DNA of 64,000 nucleotides, from NCBI RefSeq assembly GCF_000980885.2, contig NZ_LBDA02000049.1, positions 1-64,000 on the forward strand, written 5' to 3'. Shown here one piece after another: positions 46,889 to 59,469 of the stretch (the stretch's first letter is position 1; every line of letters starts with the position of its first letter). The DNA is from Streptomyces malaysiense. Its GTDB lineage: Bacteria; Actinomycetota; Actinomycetes; Streptomycetales; Streptomycetaceae. A program made the position numbers and the translations under genes. The notes under the pieces were generated by a model. The model was not told where the DNA came from. It was given only the letters and a program-made list of their open reading frames with translations, and searched no databases.

Positions 46889-48246
46889 GGGCGGTTCGCC
46901 TCCAGGTGGGTGAGGTGGGCGAGGGTGTCGAAGCCGGTGCCGTCGAAGTCGGCCACGGCGGTGGCGAGCCGGTTCTTCAGCGGGGCCCGCCAGTGCTCGG
47001 GGATCGCGGCGGGGGAGCCCGCGAGGAGCCCGGCGAGGGCACCCGCGCTCGCGCCGACCGAGTCGGTGTCCAGGCCGCCCGCCACCGCCCGCCGGATCGA
47101 GCCGGTGAAGTCGCCGTCCGCGTGGGTGAGCGCGGCGGCCAGCAGGGCGGTGTTCGGCAGGGCGTGCACCCAGTGGTGGGCGGGGGAGTAGGCGGCGTGG
47201 AGTTCGTCCACCACGGTGTCGAAGTCATCGTGCCCGCAAGCCAGTCGAACGGCGTGGTCGACGGCCCCGGCCAGCCGGGAGCGGTGCGGGACGACCGACC
47301 GGCCCACGCGCAGACAGGAGTGGACGTCATGGTCGCCGGTGGCGGCCGCGGCGAGGGCGGCGGCGGTGAACATGGCCGCGTAGACACCGTTGGCCGTGTG
47401 GGTCAGCACCGCGTCCCGGTAAGCCTGTTCGGCGGCGGCGGCCGGGTCGCCCGGGTTGGTCCAGCCGTGGACGTCGGCACGGATCAGGGCGCCGATCCAC
47501 TCCCGGAAGGGGTTGCGATGGCGGGCGGTGTGCGGGGGCTCCACGCCGCTGAGCAGGTTGCGGTAGGCGAGGCGCTCGGCGGTGAACGTGCGCCCCGGCG
47601 GCAGCTCCTGGAGCCACAGCCGGGCGACGTCCGCGGTGCTGAAGCCCTTTCCGTGCCGCTGGAGCAGCAGCAGGTTGAGCAAGGGGTAGTCGAGGTCGTC
47701 GTCCTCGGGCATGCCGTCGATGTTCTCGGCGAGCGAGGTGGCGGCCGAGCGGCGGTTCCACGGGTGCGCGCGGAGCAGTTCGACGGGCACGCCCCGGGCG
47801 GTGAAGTAGCCGCCGAGCGGCCAGTTGCCACTGGCCCGAGCGAGTGCGCGCAGGGCGTCCAGGGGCAACTTCTCGACCGGCTTGCCCAGCAGGCAGCCGA
47901 CGGCCCGGCCCAGCCAGGACGCCTCGAACGCGAGCGGCCCCGGCGACCCGGCGGGCCGCGCGCCGGGCCAGTCGGGGCAGGCGGCCCGGATCGCGGACAG
48001 CTCGGTCGGTTCGTCGTCGGCCAGCCGGCTGGGCAGGTCGGCCAGTTCGTCCAGCAGATCCTCGGCGAGCAGCCGCAGATAGCGCGAGACGCGGTGCGGG
48101 GAGGCGCCCGCGCGGTCCGGGGCGTCCGGGCCGCCCGCCGCGCGCCAGCGCTCCTCGATCCGGGACGGCTCGCGGCCGTCGAGGCGGGCCTGGCGCAGCT
48201 CGTGGCCGAGCAGGTCCTCGGGCTGGACCCAGGTCAGTCGGAGCAC
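46885..48246 (-). CDS. ADP-ribosylglycohydrolase family protein (ARH paralogue D)
   Basis: A 453-aa protein: an N-terminal extension of ~100 residues (VLRLTWVQPEDLLGHEL start), then an ARH fold beginning EASWLGRAVGCLLGKPVEKL. The first metal motif reads PEDDDLDYPL in place of TDDT; the second is GGLDTDSVGASAGALAG, intact. Members hydrolyse ribosyl bonds of ADP-ribose conjugates or related compounds using two Mg ions. The GTG at 48246 follows GGGAGG and overlaps the upstream gene by 13 nt; the stop overlaps rbsK by 4 nt. Confidence 0.85.
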   Translation of the reverse strand: MLRLTWVQPEDLLGHELRQARLDGREPSRIEERWRAAGGPDAPDRAGASPHRVSRYLRLLAEDLLDELADLPSRLADDEPTELSAIRAACPDWPGARPAGSPGPLAFEASWLGRAVGCLLGKPVEKLPLDALRALARASGNWPLGGYFTARGVPVELLRAHPWNRRSAATSLAENIDGMPEDDDLDYPLLNLLLLQRHGKGFSTADVARLWLQELPPGRTFTAERLAYRNLLSGVEPPHTARHRNPFREWIGALIRADVHGWTNPGDPAAAAEQAYRDAVLTHTANGVYAAMFTAAALAAAATGDHDVHSCLRVGRSVVPHRSRLAGAVDHAVRLACGHDDFDTVVDELHAAYSPAHHWVHALPNTALLAAALTHADGDFTGSIRRAVAGGLDTDSVGASAGALAGLLAGSPAAIPEHWRAPLKNRLATAVADFDGTGFDTLAHLTHLEANRP

Positions 48247-49412
48247 GGCGCGCCTCCCAGGGCCGCGAAGGCCCTCTCGTGGGCGCGGCGCCGGCCGCGG
48301 TCGAGGGCGAACACCTCGCGCGCGACCTGGGCGAGCGTCCGGGCCGGCTGCCACAGGTCCAGGCGGCTCGCCTCGGCGACCGTCTTCGCCCAGTCCTCGG
48401 GCACCGGCGAGCCGAGCGCGCCCGCGAGGGCACCGGCCATGGTGGCGATCGAGTCGCAGTCGCGCCCGTAGTTGACCGAACCGAGCACCGCGTGCCGGAA
48501 GTCGCCGCCGGAGACCACCAGCATGCCCAGCGCGACGGGCAGTTCCTCGACGGAGTGCAGCCGCGAGGGGCGGCGGGCGCCGAGCGAGGGGGCCCGGTAG
48601 TCCGGACCGACCGTGTCGTAGGGCTCGACAGCCGCGCGCAGCGGACCGAGCGCCGACGCGAAGTCGGTGTGCCGGCGGGCCACTTCGCAGACCTTCTCGA
48701 TCGCCTCCCGGGTCCCGTCCTTGGCCAGCGCCAGACAGGCGGTCACCACCGAGTCCGGGGTGGCGTCCGGCGCGGCGGCGGCGGCGACGGCCGCGGCGAG
48801 GACACCGGCCGCCTCCCGGCCGTACGACGACTGGTGGGCGCCGGCGACGTCCAGCGCCTCGGCGTACGCGGCGCGCGGGTCGGCCGCGTTGACCAGGCCG
48901 ACCGGAGCCATGTACATCGCCGCACCGCAGTTGACGATGTTGCCGGTGCCCGCCTCCCGGGGGTCCACGTGACCGTGGGCGAGCCGGGCCACCAGCCACT
49001 TCTCGGCGAGGAAGAGGCGGTGCAGGGGCAGTGCCTCCGCCTCCAGCTCGGGGATCCAACGGGGGTTGGTCATCAGGTCCGGCACCAGGTGCTCGGCGAT
49101 CGCGTAGGCGTCGAGGTGGTCCCGGACGCGGTCGTAGACCCGGACCAGGGCGTGCGTCATCAAGGTGTCGTCGGTGACGTGGCCGTCGCCCTTGTGGTAC
49201 GGCGCCAGGGGCCGGGCGGTGCGCCAGGCGTCGCCGTGCCAGGGGCCGACGATGCCGTGCACGGGGCCGCCGTGGCGCTCGGTGATCTGGTCGGGGGAGT
49301 AGCCCTCGACCGGTCCGCCGAGGGCGTCGCCGACGGCGGCGCCGACGAGGGCACCGGCGATCCGTTCGTCCAGATCGGGCTGTCCGGTGCCTTTGGGTTG
49401 CTTGGGCGTCAT
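48234..49412 (-). CDS. ADP-ribosylglycohydrolase family protein (ARH paralogue C)
   Basis: A 392-aa ARH-fold enzyme with both metal-site motifs: HVTDDTLMTHALV (T80-D81-D82-T83) and YGRDCDSIATMAGALAGALG. It begins RIAGALVGAAVGDALGGPVEG, the canonical ARH N-terminal helix. Probably catalytically active as a ribosyl hydrolase. It starts 7 nt after paralogue B. Confidence 0.9.
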   Translation of the reverse strand: MTPKQPKGTGQPDLDERIAGALVGAAVGDALGGPVEGYSPDQITERHGGPVHGIVGPWHGDAWRTARPLAPYHKGDGHVTDDTLMTHALVRVYDRVRDHLDAYAIAEHLVPDLMTNPRWIPELEAEALPLHRLFLAEKWLVARLAHGHVDPREAGTGNIVNCGAAMYMAPVGLVNAADPRAAYAEALDVAGAHQSSYGREAAGVLAAAVAAAAAPDATPDSVVTACLALAKDGTREAIEKVCEVARRHTDFASALGPLRAAVEPYDTVGPDYRAPSLGARRPSRLHSVEELPVALGMLVVSGGDFRHAVLGSVNYGRDCDSIATMAGALAGALGSPVPEDWAKTVAEASRLDLWQPARTLAQVAREVFALDRGRRRAHERAFAALGGAPCSD

Positions 49413-49419
49413 GCCCGAA

Positions 49420-50538
49420 TCATCCTCCCGGGCGGGCCGGCTGCGCGGCTTCCAGGAGTCCGGCGAGTTCCACCAGGTCGGTGCCGGTCAGCCGGGGCAG
49501 GGCGCAGCCGGGCAGCACACGGCAGGCGTCCCGCCAGGTCTCCGGGATCGCGGCGGCGCCGCCGAGCGCGCCGGTGAGGGCGCCCGCGAGGGCGGGAGCC
49601 GAGTCGGCGACCCGGGAGAGGCAAGCGGCGGCGGGTACGGCCTCGGCGACACGGCCGCCGGCGGCGGTGGTCAGCGCGAGGGCGACGGGGACGGTCTCGG
49701 CGGCGGCGACGCCGTAGCTGTAGACGTGGTCCACGATCTGGTGTTCGAGGAGTGGTACGAGCGTGAAGGCGCACGCGCCGTCCGCGGCGAGGGCGAGCGC
49801 GTGCCGGGCGTTGCGGCCGATCTCGGTGCCGGGCGGGAGTTCGGCGAGGGCGGCGGCGACGCAGGCGCCGGTGTCCGCGCCGGTGAGGGCGAGCGAGACG
49901 GCCGCCGCCATGGCGCGGGCGCCGTGCACACCGTCGCCGTCCTGGGTGTAGCGGGCGTCGAACTCGGCGAGCGCGGCGGCGCGTCCGGGATCCCCGGGGT
50001 GGGCCACGGCGAGGGCGCAGGCGCGCACACAGGCGGCGTCGTCGAAGTAGTGCGGGTTGTCGTGGCCGCTGGCGGGCGGGCGCAGGCCGGTGGCGAGGTT
50101 GCCGAGGCCGGCGCGGACGGAGATCCGGGCGCGCAGCGGCAGTACGGCGGACTCGACCTCCGGCGCGCGGTCCGCGGCGGCGGCGACCTCGCAGGCGACC
50201 GCGGACCAGGTGAGGTCGATGGCGGCACGCACCCGGCGGTCGCGGCTGAGGTCGCCGAGGGCATCGTCGGTACCGGCCCGCAGCACCGCCTCCGCGGCGA
50301 AGGCCGCCCACTCGGCGTCGTCGGAGGGGCCGAGGCGGAGGGGCTCGGGGGGCTGGTTGAGGGCGATCGGCACCGGCAGGGTGGTGGTCGCGTTCTGCTC
50401 CGCGAAGGTGTCCAGCTCACGGGTCAGCCGACGGGTCCACTCGGGCATCCGGGCCGCCCGGTGCCGCGCCGCGGGCCAGCCGGCGGCATCCCCGGCTGCC
50501 AACCCCAGCAGCATCCCCTCGACCCGCCCGGCCGTCAT
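49420..50538 (-). CDS. ADP-ribosylglycohydrolase family protein (divergent paralogue B)
   Basis: A 372-aa ARH-fold protein starting VEGMLLGLAAGDAAGWPAAR. The first metal motif is altered to PSDDAEWAAF, and the second (normally GxDxDT/S) reads SRVADSAPALAGALTGALGG, losing one Asp. Activity may be reduced or changed, or it may serve as a partner subunit. The ATG overlaps the stop of paralogue A. Confidence 0.85.
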   Translation of the reverse strand: MTAGRVEGMLLGLAAGDAAGWPAARHRAARMPEWTRRLTRELDTFAEQNATTTLPVPIALNQPPEPLRLGPSDDAEWAAFAAEAVLRAGTDDALGDLSRDRRVRAAIDLTWSAVACEVAAAADRAPEVESAVLPLRARISVRAGLGNLATGLRPPASGHDNPHYFDDAACVRACALAVAHPGDPGRAAALAEFDARYTQDGDGVHGARAMAAAVSLALTGADTGACVAAALAELPPGTEIGRNARHALALAADGACAFTLVPLLEHQIVDHVYSYGVAAAETVPVALALTTAAGGRVAEAVPAAACLSRVADSAPALAGALTGALGGAAAIPETWRDACRVLPGCALPRLTGTDLVELAGLLEAAQPARPGG

Positions 50539-51818
50539 GCCGTCCCCTCGCGGTCGCCCCGGCCGGCGACGCCGGCCGCGTCCGTGCGGCCGTCCACCGC
50601 GACGTCCGTTCCGGAGTCCACCCCCACCAAGGGGCGGCGCACCCTGGAATCCCGGTTCCGCGCCCACCCGTCGTCCGGATCCGCCGGCCGGGAGGCGGGA
50701 GCGAGGGGCGGGGGAGGGACGGCGGGGGCCGACCGGAGGACCACGGCAGCGGGGCGGGGTGCCGCCGCCGGCCGGAGGGCGGCTGGTGCCGGCCGGGGCG
50801 GCTCCGCGGCCGGGAGGAGGAGTTCCGCCAGTTCCAGGATGTGCCGTCCCTCCATCGACGGCAGGCACCTGCCCCGCGCCGGGCCGATCGCGTCGGCCCA
50901 GGCGGCCGGGATCGCGGACAGCCCCTGCGTCGCGCCCGACAGCGCACCCGCCACCGCCGCCGTCGTGTCCGCGTCGCGGCCCATGTTGACGGCGGTGAGC
51001 ACCGCCTCGCGGAAGTCGCCGTCGGCCGTGGCGTAGGCGCCGAAGGCCAGGGCGACCGCCTCCGGGGCGAGGTCGGTCCAGGGGTAGCCGCCGATGACGA
51101 CCGCGGAGCGGACCGCGCGTTCGCCGCGGTGGGCGACGGCCACCGCGCGGCGCAGTGAGCGGGCGGTCCAGGAGTCGTCCGGGAGCACCGCCAGGGCCGC
51201 GGCGATCACCGCCGGGACCGGAGCGCCCGCCATCGCCGCGGCCACCCCCGCCGCGACGGCCCGGCCGCCGTGGATGCCCTCGCCCTCGTGGCTGACGGAG
51301 CCGTCGATCGCGACCAGCCGGGCCGCCTCCCCCGGGCGGCCCGCCGCGAACACCCCGAACGGGGCCGCGCGCATCGCGAGCCCGTCGCTCCAGGCGTGCC
51401 GGTGCTGCGCGGAGATCGGCGCCGCCAGCCCCCGGCGCAGATTCTCCAGCGTGCCCCGCTCGCTGAAGCCCGCGCCGCGGAACGCGGCCCGCTCGCCGAT
51501 CCACTCGTGCCAGGCCGCCTCCGCGTGCGCCGGGGTGAGCGCGGAGCCGTGGCGGGCGAGCAGCAGACCGGAGAAGAGCGCGTACTCGGTGTCGTCCGTA
51601 CCTTGCGGCCGGTCCGCGACGTAGCCGGTGATACGACCCCATCGGGCCCGGATCTCGGAGGGCTTCAGGTTCTCCGCGGGGGCGCCGAGCGCGTCGCCGA
51701 CGGCCAGGCCCAGCAACGCGCCCCGGGCCCGGGAGCGCAGTCCGGTGGACTCACCGGGCCGCGCTCCGGTGGGCTCACCGGACGCCGGGAGCGGGGGAGT
51801 ACAGGCGGTCGATGCCAT
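50535..51818 (-). CDS. ADP-ribosylglycohydrolase family protein (ARH paralogue A)
   Basis: A 427-aa protein, first gene of the operon. The ARH fold spans ~30-330: RGALLGLAVGDALGAPAEN, GTDDTEYALF (T74-D75-D76-T77) and NMGRDADTTAAVAGALSGA (D282, D284), all intact. The C-terminal ~95 residues are a Pro/Ala-rich, then Asp/Arg-rich disordered tail. The ATG follows AAGGAGG at good spacing. Divergent from the VIT gene across 276 bp that carries two DtxR-like boxes. Confidence 0.9.
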   Translation of the reverse strand: MASTACTPPLPASGEPTGARPGESTGLRSRARGALLGLAVGDALGAPAENLKPSEIRARWGRITGYVADRPQGTDDTEYALFSGLLLARHGSALTPAHAEAAWHEWIGERAAFRGAGFSERGTLENLRRGLAAPISAQHRHAWSDGLAMRAAPFGVFAAGRPGEAARLVAIDGSVSHEGEGIHGGRAVAAGVAAAMAGAPVPAVIAAALAVLPDDSWTARSLRRAVAVAHRGERAVRSAVVIGGYPWTDLAPEAVALAFGAYATADGDFREAVLTAVNMGRDADTTAAVAGALSGATQGLSAIPAAWADAIGPARGRCLPSMEGRHILELAELLLPAAEPPRPAPAALRPAAAPRPAAVVLRSAPAVPPPPLAPASRPADPDDGWARNRDSRVRRPLVGVDSGTDVAVDGRTDAAGVAGRGDREGTA

Positions 51819-51974
51819 GGGCGGCCTCCTTCGGCGGGGCCCACCCGGGCCCGCGGACCCTTTGCGGATGTGTCCCACGGCGGGCCGCCGTACGTGCCTG
51901 GGACGGCGTCCTGTCATCCGTTCGGCAACCTCGGCGCTGAGCGGGGCGAATGACCGGCGAAAACCGTGAAGCCG

Positions 51975-51993
51975 CAGGTTAGCCCAGCCTTTC
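51975..51993. promoter_or_regulatory. Second, weaker DtxR/IdeR-like box
   Basis: GCAGGTTAGCCCAGCCTTT matches the IdeR/DmdR consensus (TTAGGTTAGGCTAACCTAA) at 12 of 19 positions, with AGG/CCT arms. It is closer to the ARH operon promoter side than the main box. Confidence 0.35.
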
Positions 51994-52059
51994 CTTGCTG
52001 GCGGCGCGATCCGGAACGACGTAGATTCCGTGGTGTCGAAAAGTAGAACTCGTCCAAAG

Positions 52060-52078
52060 TTAGCTTTGGCTAAGCTAA
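52060..52078. promoter_or_regulatory. DtxR/IdeR (DmdR)-type iron box upstream of the VIT gene
   Basis: TTAGCTTTGGCTAAGCTAA matches the 19-bp consensus at 16 of 19 positions. It lies 16-34 bp before the VIT ATG and overlaps a plausible -10 (TAAGCT) and transcript start. Iron-dependent DtxR-family control of a metal transporter makes functional sense. Confidence 0.75.
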
Positions 52079-52094
52079 ATCGGGGAAGAAGACC

Positions 52095-52826
52095 ATGGCC
52101 CTCATCGAAACCGAGGCCGCGCTGCACGAAGCGCACCGCGACAACCACACGCACCGCGATGTCAACGGCGGCTGGCTGCGCCCCGCCGTCTTCGGCGCGA
52201 TGGACGGCCTGGTCTCCAACCTCGCCCTGATGACCGGCGTGGCCGGTGGCGCCGTCGGCCACCAGACCATCGTCATCACCGGACTCGCGGGCCTCGCCGC
52301 CGGCGCCTTCTCCATGGCCGCCGGCGAGTACACCTCCGTCGCCTCCCAGCGGGACCTGGTCGAGGCCGAGCTGGACGTCGAGCGTCGCGAGCTGCGCCGG
52401 CACCCCCAGGACGAGGAGGACGAGCTCGCGGCACTGTACGTGGCCCGGGGCGTGGCCCCCGAACTGGCCCGTGAGGTCGCCCGGCAGCTGTCCAAGGACC
52501 CCGAGCAGGCCCTGGAGATACATGCCCGCGAGGAACTGGGCATCGACCCGGGCGACCTGCCCTCCCCGCTGGTCGCGGCGGTCTCCTCCTTCGGTTCCTT
52601 CGCCCTCGGCGCGCTGCTGCCCCTGCTGCCGTACCTGCTCGGCGCGACCGTCCTGTGGCCCGCCCTGCTGCTCGCGCTGATCGGGCTCTTCGGCTGCGGC
52701 GCCGTCGTGGCCAAGGTGACCGCGCGCAGCTGGTGGTTCAGCGGCCTGCGGCAACTCGCGCTGGGCGGCGCGGCCGCCGGTGTGACGTACGCCCTGGGCG
52801 CCCTGTTCGGAACGGCCGTAGGATAA
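52095..52826 (+). CDS. VIT1/CCC1-family iron/manganese transporter
   Basis: A 243-aa VIT family protein. TM1 motif RPAVFGAMDGLVSNLALMTGVAGG, then MAAGEYTSVASQRDL and a charged cytoplasmic metal-binding helical region (~80-150: EAELDVERREL, DEEDELAALY). Three C-terminal helices follow (~155-240). VIT proteins export Fe2+ or Mn2+ from the cytoplasm. GGGGAAG precedes the ATG. The iron box at its promoter suggests response to intracellular iron. Confidence 0.9.
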   Translation: MALIETEAALHEAHRDNHTHRDVNGGWLRPAVFGAMDGLVSNLALMTGVAGGAVGHQTIVITGLAGLAAGAFSMAAGEYTSVASQRDLVEAELDVERRELRRHPQDEEDELAALYVARGVAPELAREVARQLSKDPEQALEIHAREELGIDPGDLPSPLVAAVSSFGSFALGALLPLLPYLLGATVLWPALLLALIGLFGCGAVVAKVTARSWWFSGLRQLALGGAAAGVTYALGALFGTAVG

Positions 52827-53166
52827 CGCGCGACCGGTACTTATACGCGGAGACGAATAAGTAGCCGTTACCCGCTGGTTTCGGATGCATGACCACGGGG
52901 CATGAGCCGTAAGCGCTGTGGGCAATGACGCCTGCCGCACCCCCGCGGGGTGGGCCGACGAAGATCCCCCCTGCTCCCACCCCGGACCGATGGGCACCGA
53001 TCCGACCGATGGTGCCGCAGCGGTCCACCCACATGCGTTCGCCGCCACCGCGGCGGCCGGCCGCCCCGGGCGGCACCGGGCCGTCGCGCCATGCGGCACC
53101 GGCCGCTTCGTGCGGTAACCGGCCGCCCCGCGCGGCCCCGGGACACCGGTCATGAACCCCGGCTGT

Positions 53167-53182
53167 GTCCGCATGATGAAAC
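53167..53182 (+). promoter_or_regulatory. GlnR-like half site, upstream copy
   Basis: GTCCG-n6-GAAAC resembles the GlnR box consensus GTnAC-n6-GAAAC in its second half (GAAAC perfect) and less in its first. It lies 140 bp before the gltB ATG. Confidence 0.35.
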
Positions 53183-53215
53183 GGAGCATCCGCTTCCCGA
53201 GAACCGGGTCATCAT

Positions 53216-53231
53216 GTAACCTGCACGAAAT
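53216..53231 (+). promoter_or_regulatory. GlnR-like box upstream of gltB
   Basis: GTAAC-n6-GAAAT matches GTnAC-n6-GAAAC at all but the last position. It overlaps a -10-like TAACCT (53217-53222) and lies 76 bp before the gltB ATG. GlnR is the actinobacterial nitrogen regulator. Confidence 0.5.
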
Positions 53232-53306
53232 TTCGCCATCTCCGCAGAGGGCCAACGTCGTCCCTCGGCACACGCCACATGCCACATGACGACGACGGGA
53301 GAGCCG

Positions 53307-57894
<4,588 letters not shown>

Positions 57895-57902
<8 letters not shown>

Positions 57903-59358
57903 TCCGAAGGGCTTCCTCAACCACGGCCGCGAGGCCGCCAGGACCCGTCCCGTCGGTGAGCGTGTCAAGGACTGGAACGAGGTCTACGTCCCCGGCTCCC
58001 TGCTGCCGATCATCGGCAAGCAGGCCAGCCGGTGCATGGACTGCGGCATCCCGTTCTGCCACAACGGCTGTCCGCTCGGGAACCTGATCCCCGAGTGGAA
58101 CGACTACGCCTACCGCGAGGACTGGGCCGCCGCCTACGAGCGGCTGCACGCCACCAACAACTTCCCGGAGTTCACCGGGCGGCTGTGCCCGGCGCCGTGC
58201 GAGTCGGCGTGCGTGCTGGGCATCAACCAGCAGCCGGTCACCATCAAGAACGTCGAGGTCTCCATCATCGACAAGGCGTGGGAGGGCGGGCACGTCGCCC
58301 CGCGCGTCCCCGAGCGCCTGTCCGGCAAGACGGTCGCGGTCATCGGCTCGGGCCCCTCCGGCCTCGCCGCCGCCCAGCAGCTGACCCGGGCCGGCCACAC
58401 GGTCGCCGTCTACGAGCGCGCGGACCGCATCGGTGGCCTCCTGCGCTACGGCATCCCCGAGTTCAAGATGGAGAAGCGGCACATCAACCGCCGTATCGAG
58501 CAGATGCGCGCGGAGGGCACCCGCTTCCGCACCGGTGTGGAGGTCGGCCGCGACCTCAACGCACGCGACCTGAAGAAGCGCTACGACGCGGTCGTGATCG
58601 CCGCCGGCTCCACCACCGCCCGTGATCTCCCCGTCCCCGGGCGGGAGCTGAAGGGCGTCTACCAGGCGATGGAGTACCTGCCGCTGGCCAACAAGGTCCA
58701 GGAGGGCGACTACGTGGCGGCGCCCGTGACGGCCGAGGGCAAGCATGTCGTCGTGATCGGCGGCGGTGACACCGGCGCGGACTGCGTGGGCACCGCCCAC
58801 CGCCAGGGCGCGGCCTCGGTCACCCAGCTGGAGATCATGCCCCGCCCGAACGAGGAGCGGCACCCGACCGGGCAGCCCTGGCCCACCTTCCCGATCCTCT
58901 ACAAGGTCACCTCGGCCCACGAGGAGGGCGGCGAGCGGATCTACTCCGCCTCCACCACCCACTTCGAGGGCGACGAGGACGGCAACGTGCAGTGGCTGCA
59001 CATCGCCGAGGTCGAGTTCGTGGACGGCAGGCCGAGCCAGAAGCCGGGCACCGAGCGCCGTATCCCGGCGCAGCTGGTCACCCTGGCGATGGGCTTCACC
59101 GGCACCGACCGCGAGAACGGTCTGGTGGAGCAGTTCGGCCTGGACCTCGACGAGCGCGGTAACATCGCCCGCGACGCCGATTTCCAGACCAACGTGCCGG
59201 GAGTGTTCGTCGCCGGTGACGCCGGCCGCGGGCAGTCCCTCATCGTCTGGGCGATCGCGGAGGGCCGCTCGGCCGCCCGCGGCGTCGACCGCTACCTGAC
59301 CGGGGCCAGCGACCTGCCGGCCCCGATCCGTCCGACCGACCGCGCGCTCGCGGTCTGA
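57895..59358 (+). CDS. gltD: Glutamate synthase (NADPH) small subunit
   Basis: A 487-aa flavoprotein that passes electrons from NADPH to GltB. The N-terminal Cys-rich region binds two 4Fe-4S clusters (CMDCGIPFCHNGCP; CPAPCESACVLG). FAD binds at GSGPSGLAAAQQL and NADPH at GGGDTGADCVGTA. The C-terminal GVFVAGDAGRGQSLIVWA completes the FAD site. It is translated from an ATG overlapping gltB and ends before a clear terminator. Confidence 0.97.
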
Positions 59359-59402
59359 CGGCACCCCCGAACGTCCCGCACAAAGGCGTGCGGAACACCG
59401 AT

Positions 59403-59457
59403 GGCGCCTGCCCACCTGTCCCCGACCGGACGACCGGGCAGGCGCCGTCGACTTTTC
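59403..59457 (+). terminator. Rho-independent terminator of gltBD
   Basis: GGCGCCTGCCC (59403-59413) pairs with GGGCAGGCGCC (59436-59446), followed by GTCGACTTTT. It lies 45 nt after the gltD stop and just before the convergent rhomboid gene. Confidence 0.8.
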
Positions 59458-59469
59458 CGCCGCCGCCGA

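Larger units (their letters stand above)
52827..53306. other. 480-bp intergenic region before gltB
   Basis: No gene is supported. It holds an inverted repeat TACTTAT-n12-ATAAGTA (52838-52863) just after the VIT stop. A C/G-rich stretch with CCGGCCGC words follows (53040-53150). Near gltB there is an inverted repeat CATGATGA (53172-53179)/TCATCATG (53209-53216), the GlnR-like sites and a CGAAATTTCG palindrome (53226-53235). Confidence 0.6.

Noticed and set aside
52838..52863. TACTTAT-n12-ATAAGTA repeat as a terminator for the VIT gene
   Set aside because: The stem is short and AT-rich with no T-tract. It is noted as an inverted repeat but not called a terminator.
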